Source: a virus. Taken from it: 28,859 bases of DNA. The stretch lies in the IMG/VR virus record IMGVR_UViG_3300037486_000432, positions 1 to 28,859 of that record; one strand, 5' to 3'. Position numbers and translations under genes: made by a program. How positions within the stretch are numbered: position 1 is the first letter of the stretch; the number at the start of each line of letters is the position of its first letter. This document shows, in pieces, positions 22,668 through 28,859 of the stretch. Under the pieces are notes generated by a model, which saw only the letters and a list, made by a program, of their open reading frames with translations, was not told where the DNA came from and did no database searches.

Positions 22668-23584
22668 GGGGTGTTAGGGGTCTTTTGAAAAGTGTTATAG
22701 GGGCCGTAAACGCACGTCCCGATATGGCCGCACACGAGCCCCAAGTCCACGTGGGCCACGTGGCCGGACTCGTTTGACCGGATGCAGAACGTCACGTCTT
22801 CGCCCATGCCGAGCGATGAATTAGTTCGAGCGCGGGTCAGTGCCTGCTCCACTTTCTCGTAAGCCGCAAGACACTTTTCTCCGGTCATCGGACCCTTGGA
22901 CAGCAAGTCCTGGAGCAGTTCCAGATCCCTGATGGCGCTGTGCTCGGACGAGGTAAACCACTGCCCGCCTTTGCCGCCCTTCCGGGCCAGGTTCGGGTAG
23001 CGCTTCTCAACAGCTTCATAGACCGCCCGGTGAATCAACAGGCAGCCGGTGGCAACCCAGCGGGTCGGGACAACCTCGTCGTGCGGAGCTTTGCGGGCGT
23101 GCGCGGACATGCCCGGGGTATTCGCGCCCTCGCCAAACATAGGTGCCCCGTGCCGATGTCTCCCGAAGTAGAGAGCGCCAACCAGCGTTTTCTGGTGACC
23201 GAGCAACCGCTCCAGCGCGTTGAAAGAAGCGAAGGGTTCCTTGAGGTTGAATCCCGTATTTCCGTTGAACCACTTGGCGCTTCCGAAGGGAACAACCATG
23301 TCATCGTCAATGGTGAGCATCCAATCACAATTTGATTTAAGAAACAGGTCGGCGCAGGAATTCCTGGAATGCGCCACAAATGCGTCACCATGATTGAGCG
23401 CTACCGAATGCCGCCGATTGTCAATGAGTCGCATCACCGAGTAGGCGGTGATCGGGTTGGTCATTTTTCCCCATGGCAAAACAACCATGACCTTTTCGTT
23501 CACATAACGCGTCTCAAATACCTTGCGCGGCGACGTAGCGACAAGCGGAATGCCAGAAGCTTTATCCGGTCCCTCGGTGCTCAC
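22664..23584 (-). CDS. Glycosyltransferase, GT-A (GT2-like) type (306 aa)
   Basis: This has the clearest glycosyltransferase motifs of the three. After the first strand (KVMVVLPWGKM) comes HSRNSCADLFL (72-82), then DWMLTIDDDMVVP (87-99), whose DDD at 93-95 is the metal-binding DxD site. LVGALYFGR (134-141) and GEDVTFC (261-267) with an acidic pair fit the catalytic base. VCGHIG (284-289) provides the C-terminal metal-binding His. The start is GTG at 23584, overlapping the scaffold stop as GTGA. Such enzymes transfer sugars to phage or host surface molecules, or to modified DNA bases. Which one applies here is not shown. Confidence 0.78.
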   Translation of the reverse strand: MSTEGPDKASGIPLVATSPRKVFETRYVNEKVMVVLPWGKMTNPITAYSVMRLIDNRRHSVALNHGDAFVAHSRNSCADLFLKSNCDWMLTIDDDMVVPFGSAKWFNGNTGFNLKEPFASFNALERLLGHQKTLVGALYFGRHRHGAPMFGEGANTPGMSAHARKAPHDEVVPTRWVATGCLLIHRAVYEAVEKRYPNLARKGGKGGQWFTSSEHSAIRDLELLQDLLSKGPMTGEKCLAAYEKVEQALTRARTNSSLGMGEDVTFCIRSNESGHVAHVDLGLVCGHIGTCVYGPYNTFQKTPNTP

Positions 23585-24930
23585 AGATTGGCGCGGCTCC
23601 GTTCATTGATAATCTGATCCCGGATGGCATCCAGCGCGGAGCCGGTATTGCCGCCGAAAAAGTCGTCCTGCTTCGTGGGCAGCGGCCTGTTTCCTGGCGC
23701 GGGCGCGGCGGAGTCTTTCAGCCGGCCGACGCTGGCTTTCTTGAAGCGTTCCAGCTTCTCTTTCAGCTCGTCGCGCTCCTTCGTAATCGCCGTGAGTTGC
23801 GCCACGGCCGACTTATGCACGTTCTGGAGGTTGAAAAACTGGGCCAGCCCTGTCAACAGCGTCGCCCGCATCTTCGGGGAATCGTCGTCGAGCGCGACTT
23901 TCAGCTCGCCCCGGATCTGGCGCACGAACTGGTTGTGCGCTGTGGCGGCTTTCTTCTCTTCCTCGGTAGCGCCCGCTTTAGGGGCCTGATCTTTCGTCCA
24001 CTGGAGATTGCCGAGAAAATCGTTCAAGTGCTGCTCGGTGGCCCGGTTGTGCGAAACGGCGCTGTCCTGCCACGCCTTCTCGCGCTCGGACACATAGGCC
24101 GCGACGTTCTCCTTGGCGGACTTCATCGCGTTCTCCCGATTGAACTTGTGCAGTTCGATGTCGGTCAGCTTCTGTTCGACGATGCGCCGGATCGTGCCGT
24201 CTTCCACGGTCTCCAGAATCTTCTCCATCTTGACGGCCGACGGACCCCCGTATTTCCGAATCGCGTTGATCGTATCGTCGTCGACGCTGGGGGACTTCCG
24301 GAGCTGCGCGTAGATGAATTCCTCGGCTTGTGCAATATCCGTGTTCCACTTTTTGAACTGCGGATCCGCGTCGATGTCGAGCTTGGCCCGGAACTTCCGA
24401 AGGTCTTCCAGTTCGGCCTTCGTCTCCTGGGGCACCGGATCCGCCAGCTTGGTCTTGGCGTCTTCCAGTTCCTTGGTCAGCGCTGCGAGCTTTTCATCAT
24501 ATTCGTGGTAACGCTGCGACGCCTGGGTCTTCACAAAAGCGAAAGCTTCGTGCGACTTCCGGCTCGCGCCCTCGGGGAGCTGCGGCGCGTCTTTGAACGG
24601 ATCTTCGACCTGGACTTCTGGTTTCGGCTCGGGATCCGGCGCGGGGTCCGGCGCTGGGTCAGGCGCGGGATCCGGAGCAGGGTCAGGGTCCGGCGCGGGG
24701 TCCGGCGCGGGCTCTTCCTTCGGCTCCACCTTCGCCGGCACGGGTTCCGGCTCCGGCGCGTCCTCCGCCAACTTCGCTTTCTGCTGCTCCAAAAGCTTGT
24801 CCAACGCACTGCCGGTATTCGGGTCGAATTCCGGCGTTAAGTTGGCGCTGCCCTGGGCAACGAGTTTGTCATGGACCGTTTGGTTCTCTGCGGCTAGGTC
24901 CTTGAAGCCGGGCTTCGGTGTTTCTGACAT
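23581..24930 (-). CDS. Putative scaffolding protein (449 aa)
   Basis: I start at the ATG at 24930 (MSETPKPGF), nine bases past the previous stop codon, rather than at the in-frame ATG at 24966 inside that gene. Residues about 75-100 are a PAPDP low-complexity arm. Residues 110-420 are charged and helical with long coiled-coil stretches, and there are no cysteines. This composition, and the place after the portal gene and upstream of the capsid gene, are typical of scaffolding proteins that guide shell assembly. The same heptapeptide NTGSALD occurs near both ends (residues 38-44 and 428-434). No Shine-Dalgarno is seen; coupling with the upstream gene is likely. Confidence 0.75.
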   Translation of the reverse strand: MSETPKPGFKDLAAENQTVHDKLVAQGSANLTPEFDPNTGSALDKLLEQQKAKLAEDAPEPEPVPAKVEPKEEPAPDPAPDPDPAPDPAPDPAPDPAPDPEPKPEVQVEDPFKDAPQLPEGASRKSHEAFAFVKTQASQRYHEYDEKLAALTKELEDAKTKLADPVPQETKAELEDLRKFRAKLDIDADPQFKKWNTDIAQAEEFIYAQLRKSPSVDDDTINAIRKYGGPSAVKMEKILETVEDGTIRRIVEQKLTDIELHKFNRENAMKSAKENVAAYVSEREKAWQDSAVSHNRATEQHLNDFLGNLQWTKDQAPKAGATEEEKKAATAHNQFVRQIRGELKVALDDDSPKMRATLLTGLAQFFNLQNVHKSAVAQLTAITKERDELKEKLERFKKASVGRLKDSAAPAPGNRPLPTKQDDFFGGNTGSALDAIRDQIINERSRANL

Positions 24931-24938
24931 AGGGTAGG

Positions 24939-25253
24939 TTAGGTGGTTTTTTGTCCGTCGGCCCACCGGTCGTCATCCAGCGGGTCGGGGTAGCTTCTGC
25001 TGTGGGTTGCTTGATCCGGAACGGAAGGCGGGGGAAGTGTTAGGGCCAGGATACTTTTCGCGGCCGATCCCCAAGCCGCCACTTCGCCGGATCGGATAAG
25101 AATCTCGTTTGTCGGGCCTCCGTGAAGAAGCTGCGGGACCTCTTCCAGAAGCTTCGGGAGAAACTTCTGGCCGGTTGCGGTATTCAAGAACGCTCGGAAT
25201 ACCGCGCGATCTTCGCTGGACCATTCGGTGCTATCGGGGGTGATTTCTATCAT
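24939..25253 (-). CDS. Small hypothetical protein (104 aa)
   Basis: The protein is acidic and mostly helical in its first 80 residues (DRAVFRAFLNTATGQKFLPKLLEE), then Pro/Asp-rich. The sequence gives no recognised family. It lies ten bases after the portal stop, with an AAAGG-like ribosome site, and just before the scaffold gene, a position where podoviruses often keep small head-assembly proteins. Function is otherwise unknown. Confidence 0.7.
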   Translation of the reverse strand: MIEITPDSTEWSSEDRAVFRAFLNTATGQKFLPKLLEEVPQLLHGGPTNEILIRSGEVAAWGSAAKSILALTLPPPSVPDQATHSRSYPDPLDDDRWADGQKTT

Positions 25254-25263
25254 AGGTGAACCT

Positions 25264-27405
25264 TTACGGCATCAGGGCGGCGTCTTCCGCCGGCCCGAGC
25301 TGCTCCTGCTCCTGGTCGATTGCCGCCGATGCGTCCTGCACCTGGCCGGCCTGCGCGTCCAGCGCTTTCAATTCCTCCATGGCTTTCAGCGCCTTCTTCA
25401 CAAAATCCAGATAGGGCTTCATTTCCTCCTTGGAAACGCCCGAGTTGAGCCCCTGGTTGGTATGCTCGTTGACGTGGAGCACGACGGTCTCCAAAACCGG
25501 GATGCCCATCTGCCCCTGCATAACTCCGCCCGCCACTTTCTCGGCGAACGGCATGAGCGTTTCAAGGTGAATCACGTGGCCGTCTCTCGGGGAGACCGGC
25601 ACGGGGATGCCCTGCATAAGGAGCGCCAGCTCGATCTGCTGCGCCCGCTGCTGCTCGGCCTGCACGGTCGGATCGTTGTCGGGGAGCAACACCCGCTTCG
25701 CGAATTCGGAGTCGACCCGCGCGGTGATGTCTTCGAGTTCGAGCTGCCGCTGGTTGTAAAGCGGGTTGCCTTTCTTCTCGGAAGCCACCGCGACAACCAT
25801 CTGCCGCTGCATCGGGGTAAGATCCCGGATCGTCTCGGCGGGCGGGCACTCGGCCAACTCGTCAAGCTCTTCCTTCGACATGATTTCAAGCATGGCCTTC
25901 TGGAACGCCTCCGCGTCGTCCTCGGTCGTGTCGGGGTCGCAAATGCGCTTCTGCATCGTGTGCACCATCTGCAAAAACTGGGTGAGGAACCGGCCGATCC
26001 GGTGGTCCTTGTTTTCCTCCTCGCGGGCGGTGGTGATGTTCCATGCGGCCGAGCTGCGCATCGCCTCGCCCGTCGACGGCGCGATAGGCGACACGTTGCC
26101 GATAAGTTGGTCGACCAAACTCTGAAAATACGCGTCCAGCCGGAGAAAAGGCTCCACGTTGCCGTCGAACTTCTGCTCCAGCACGGTCCATCCCTGCGGC
26201 ACGATCACCATGGCCCCGATCACGCTCATTTTGAACTTGTGGAGCTGCCTCGGGTCTCCCTGAATCAACGTCTTGCCGGAGAGGATGGTCCGGTCCGCCG
26301 CCTCGTTGCGGCCACGGTCGAGCATCGCGGCCAGCTCGTAAATGTCGCGGCCCACGCCCTTGGAGCCGTGCATGGTGCCGGTCCCGCGCTGAAACGCGAA
26401 GAACGCCAGGCACTCTTCCATGCTGTCGAACCGGTCGTCCTGCGAGAAAAGCGGAAGGAGGTCCGGCCCGCCCAGGCGGTAGTGGCTCACCTTGCCCGTG
26501 ACTTCGCGGACCAAAATCGAGTAGGACGGGATCACGCCCGCGCCGCTCATGTAGGAGGTCCCCACGCTGAGGTCTCTCTCGGCGTGCTGATACCACGATT
26601 CGGCCGCATATCCGCCGGTCGTCAGTTGGTCGCGGATGCCGGCCGGGGTGGCGTTGTTAATGAGCTTGATGGCGTTGTTCACGTCCCAGCCCACAACTTC
26701 GGCGGCCTCGCGGTCCTTGATCTCTTCGTAGAGTTCGTGCGGCAGGTAGGTCTCCTTGAGCACAACCAACTGGCACGAGCTCACGCACTGCTTGGTGCCG
26801 TCGGGGAGCAAAAATTCGTCGTGCCGGTGATGCTTCGGGAACCACGTAAACTCGTCCAGCCAGCTCACCACGCTGTTTCCCCACAGCGCGTTGTCGAGGG
26901 CCACGTTGCCGATCAGATCCGCCCACTCTTTGCGGGAACGGATCAGCTTGGTCACGCCCTCGCGGAACTTCTCGGTCTTCACGGAGCTGCCGTCCCACAA
27001 GGACGAGAGCTTGGCCGAGGTCAAATACTTGAGACTGGCAATCGCCTCCTCGAACCGGGGAGACACTTTCTCGATCATGGCGGGAAGCGGCTTGGTCGTG
27101 AAATTCGACCGCCAGCCGAGCCCCTGGTTCTCCAGAGACTTCTGCTCATACGGCCGCTCCGCATTATACTTGGCGAAAATCCGGTTGTTGACGGTATGCC
27201 GGACCCGGTTGGACTCGGCAACGGCCATGACGATGTCTTTCGCCTGGGCCGCGTCCCTTATGGCACGCCGGCGGGGCTTGCCGCCGCTCTCCGGGATGTC
27301 GGGACTCTGCGTTAGGGAACCCGTGCCGTCGGTAGTCGACCGGACGTAATCGTTGACGTTCTCGGGGAGTTTGCCTCCGCGCTCGAACTTGTTACTTTCT
27401 GCCAT
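25264..27405 (-). CDS. Portal protein (713 aa)
   Basis: This protein forms the 12-fold ring through which DNA is packaged and ejected. Length (713) and place between the terminase and the scaffold fit podovirus portals of the P22 or N4 size class. The N-terminal part (about 50-200) has the helical, charged stretch usual for portals (AESNRVRHTVNNRIFAKYN, WADLIGNVALDNALWGNSV, then FTWFPKHHRHDEF). The C-terminal 150 residues form a helical, Glu/Gln-rich end. The ATG at 27405 has no Shine-Dalgarno but a TTGACA 36 bases upstream. I see no closer family. Confidence 0.82.
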   Translation of the reverse strand: MAESNKFERGGKLPENVNDYVRSTTDGTGSLTQSPDIPESGGKPRRRAIRDAAQAKDIVMAVAESNRVRHTVNNRIFAKYNAERPYEQKSLENQGLGWRSNFTTKPLPAMIEKVSPRFEEAIASLKYLTSAKLSSLWDGSSVKTEKFREGVTKLIRSRKEWADLIGNVALDNALWGNSVVSWLDEFTWFPKHHRHDEFLLPDGTKQCVSSCQLVVLKETYLPHELYEEIKDREAAEVVGWDVNNAIKLINNATPAGIRDQLTTGGYAAESWYQHAERDLSVGTSYMSGAGVIPSYSILVREVTGKVSHYRLGGPDLLPLFSQDDRFDSMEECLAFFAFQRGTGTMHGSKGVGRDIYELAAMLDRGRNEAADRTILSGKTLIQGDPRQLHKFKMSVIGAMVIVPQGWTVLEQKFDGNVEPFLRLDAYFQSLVDQLIGNVSPIAPSTGEAMRSSAAWNITTAREEENKDHRIGRFLTQFLQMVHTMQKRICDPDTTEDDAEAFQKAMLEIMSKEELDELAECPPAETIRDLTPMQRQMVVAVASEKKGNPLYNQRQLELEDITARVDSEFAKRVLLPDNDPTVQAEQQRAQQIELALLMQGIPVPVSPRDGHVIHLETLMPFAEKVAGGVMQGQMGIPVLETVVLHVNEHTNQGLNSGVSKEEMKPYLDFVKKALKAMEELKALDAQAGQVQDASAAIDQEQEQLGPAEDAALMP

Positions 27406-27441
27406 ACAAATGTTAGTGTGCGGGAAGACCTAATTTGTCAA
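27406..27441 (-). promoter_or_regulatory. Putative promoter for a leaderless portal transcript
   Basis: TTGACA (27436-27441, minus strand) begins 36 bases upstream of the portal ATG, and CTAACATTTG lies next to the ATG. The TGA stop of the upstream gene overlaps the TTGACA. No Shine-Dalgarno is visible. The layout matches the sites upstream of the HNH and giant internal protein genes. Confidence 0.5.
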
Positions 27442-27704
27442 GCCCGATTTTTCTTTCTCCAGACCGCTTTCCAGCGGCCAGCCGGGCACTTCTCCATCGC
27501 CAGCCAGGTCTTTCCGGCCACGAGGCACGTGCACAATCGGCACTGGGAGCACTGCGTCAAATGCTCGCACCAGTCGCACCGGTCCAGACGGGCTTCCCGC
27601 TCGCCGGGGGTCACCAGAAGCTCATAGCCGCGCAGGCGAGCCCACGCCGCCCGAGACGCCGCCCGAGCAAGATTCAGCAAGTTAGGGAAAAGAATCTCTC
27701 GCAT
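27438..27704 (-). CDS. Cysteine-rich zinc-ribbon-like protein (88 aa)
   Basis: I start at the ATG at 27704, which overlaps the preceding stop as TAATG; a longer in-frame start at 27770 lies inside the previous gene. Seven cysteines in the second half (C43, C46, C52, C55, C58, C60, C73) form a CxxC-x5-CxxCxxCxC pattern followed by K and CPAGRW, a plausible zinc-binding fold. A helical basic N-terminus precedes it. Similar Cys-Pro-x-Gly-x-Trp small proteins occur near phage terminase and portal genes, as far as I recall. No enzymatic role is visible; DNA or protein binding is likely. Confidence 0.72.
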   Translation of the reverse strand: MREILFPNLLNLARAASRAAWARLRGYELLVTPGEREARLDRCDWCEHLTQCSQCRLCTCLVAGKTWLAMEKCPAGRWKAVWRKKNRA

Positions 27705-28264
27705 TACTGAGCCTTTCTCCAACAGCTCCCCGGCAGATGTGGATCGTTTAAACGACTGTCCGCGATCCAAACCGCCACTTTCAGGTCATGGCCCAAAACG
27801 GAGCAGTGAAGCAGCCGGGGGTCGGCCGCCCGGCCCCTCAGATTCTGCTCTTCCAAAGCTTTGACCGCGCTGGAGCACGTGGAGCATCCCTTCGCCACGG
27901 CGCTCTGATTAGGGCACCGCATGCAGATGTCCGCCCGCTGCTTGGCGTCAGCCGACGGCACGTAGGCCGGGGTCACCTTGGACAGCTCGGAGAGCCACTT
28001 GAGAACGCGGGCCTTGAGAGAAATTCCGCCGGCAGCCGGATGCCGCCAGGATCCCTTGTCGTCGTAACAGGACGACGGGTTCTTGTGGCACGCCTGCGCG
28101 GTCACCTCGGTCGTCGGATCCCCCGGTGGAAAACGGTTGAGCAGCCGGTAGTGGACGACCTTCTTGATCACGCCCCGCCAGCTCCCCGCGCGAATAACCG
28201 TTCCGTCGCGCTCCTTGAATTCCCACCCGTTGGGCGGACGGATGTTGAATTGGATTCGAATCAT
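27704..28264 (-). CDS. Cysteine-containing protein with zinc-ribbon-like C-terminus (186 aa)
   Basis: The start overlaps the terminase stop as ATGA, with GGAGA about eight bases upstream. The N-terminal region (about 1-60) is a mixed domain with RPPNGWEFKERDGT and ends in a QACHKNPSSC pair (C59, C66). Residues 110-160 hold ICMRCPNQ and KGCSTC (C114, C117, C127, C130) followed by C154, suggesting a zinc site. The family is not named here with confidence. Clustered with a second cysteine-rich protein between terminase and portal, it may act in packaging or as a head-completion factor. Confidence 0.7.
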   Translation of the reverse strand: MIRIQFNIRPPNGWEFKERDGTVIRAGSWRGVIKKVVHYRLLNRFPPGDPTTEVTAQACHKNPSSCYDDKGSWRHPAAGGISLKARVLKWLSELSKVTPAYVPSADAKQRADICMRCPNQSAVAKGCSTCSSAVKALEEQNLRGRAADPRLLHCSVLGHDLKVAVWIADSRLNDPHLPGSCWRKAQ

Positions 28265-28859
28265 AGCAATTCTCCAGTCATGTCGGAGGGCTGGAGGTCC
28301 AGCGTGTCCGATTTGTTCGTTGCGTCGATGAAATAGCCATCGGGGTAGGGATTGTCATACCAGCTCGCTTCGTTCGGCAGGGACGCGCCGCCCTTCATCG
28401 AAATGACGACCGACGCCGCAAGCCGTGCGACGTGAACCGCAAGTGTCAAGGAGTCCGCCTCGTCGGGGGACTCGTAACCACGGGCAATGTAGTCAGCCTT
28501 CGGCTCCACCCGCGTCTTGCCGGCCTGCTGGCGATACATCCGGTTGCCGAGCTGCTGATGCAGCTTCGAAAGGTCTATACTCGGGTGGATCTTGACGTAG
28601 CCAAACTCGAACCACGCGCGAGCCCCAAACCAAAGCTCCGAGTCGATCCGGTGAAAACGTTCCTTGCAGGTCTTGGTGTCTTCCTCGCAAATCTTCGTCC
28701 CGGTCGGGCTCTCGGAGTAGTTGATGGCGAAAATCTGCCCGAAATCGTGCGCCACAAGATCCGCGACGCCCTGCCCGTGCCCCGTCCGGTCGCACCCATA
28801 CCAACCGGCCAGGACACCGCATTTATGGTTCATGTCGACTACCGATTTGGTCATCGGTA
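28261..28859 (-). CDS. terL: Terminase large subunit, C-terminal (nuclease) part, partial
   Basis: The frame is open to the right edge, so only the last about 199 residues are present. The visible part is the RNase H-like nuclease domain: GWYGCDRTGHGQGVADL (residues counted from the first internal Met: D22 and D32) and, near the end, YESPDEADSLTLAVH with D131, E132 and D134 as the acidic residues expected in the active site. This domain cuts concatemeric DNA during packaging. The ATPase domain lies beyond the window. The gene ends in TGA overlapping the next ATG. Confidence 0.85.
   Translation of the reverse strand, partial: PMTKSVVDMNHKCGVLAGWYGCDRTGHGQGVADLVAHDFGQIFAINYSESPTGTKICEEDTKTCKERFHRIDSELWFGARAWFEFGYVKIHPSIDLSKLHQQLGNRMYRQQAGKTRVEPKADYIARGYESPDEADSLTLAVHVARLAASVVISMKGGASLPNEASWYDNPYPDGYFIDATNKSDTLDLQPSDMTGELL

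Noticed and set aside
23797-24840. Long plus-strand frame opposite the scaffold gene
   Set aside because: It is the antisense of PAPDP and coiled-coil codons, repetitive in Arg and Leu, without start context or neighbours on that strand.
25228-27315. Long plus-strand reading frame opposite the portal gene
   Set aside because: It is a GC-driven shadow of the portal codons; the portal reading has the expected length, neighbours and composition, and the plus frame shows no family motif.
28252-28264. GGATTCGAATC resembling a tRNA T-arm
   Set aside because: There is no acceptor stem or anticodon arm around it, and it lies in the start of the 186-residue gene.

Overview
The window looks like the structural (late) half of a short-tailed, podovirus-like double-stranded DNA phage of the Caudoviricetes, or a prophage or metagenomic contig of one. 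Every gene I can support lies on the minus strand, so the transcript runs from the right edge to the left edge. Coding density is very high. Neighbours mostly touch through ATGA, TAATG or TGATATG junctions, and no gap exceeds about 190 bases. GC content is fairly high. No integrase, repressor, tRNA or bacterial housekeeping gene is visible. The host cannot be read from the sequence. A lipobox lipoprotein with a membrane anchor suggests a Gram-negative envelope, but this is inference only.

In transcription order, packaging and head genes come first: the nuclease end of the large terminase (cut by the right edge), two cysteine-rich zinc-ribbon-like proteins, a 713-residue portal, a small unknown protein and a scaffold-like protein with a PAPDP low-complexity arm. 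Three glycosyltransferase-like genes (two GT-A type, one GT-B type) follow, sitting between scaffold and major capsid. After a structured 191-base leader comes the major capsid protein, then two hairpins.

The middle (about 12.2-19.6 kb) is an adhesin region. It holds an acidic (DDQ)8-tailed protein, a previously hidden 47-residue gene, a fibre with perfect 48-bp repeats, two collagen-like fibres and two LamG-like lectin proteins. These proteins share N- or C-terminal modules. A putative lysis group is embedded in it: a 57-residue protein, a holin-like membrane protein and a lipoprotein with an internal transmembrane segment. No endolysin is recognisable.

Next come an adaptor-like protein (TTG start), a nozzle/stabilisation-type protein, an FN3-polyproline fibre, an HNH endonuclease with eight 15-residue repeats, and a collar-type fibre. 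The left end carries four alanine-rich proteins that look like ejected internal virion proteins. The last runs off the left edge (at least 935 residues) and contains an HESFH zincin-like motif.

Three genes (portal, HNH, giant internal protein) have no Shine-Dalgarno but carry TTGACA exactly 35-36 bases upstream of the start codon. This suggests phage promoters giving leaderless mRNAs. That promoter set, the modular adhesin region, and the glycosyltransferase block are the most unusual features.
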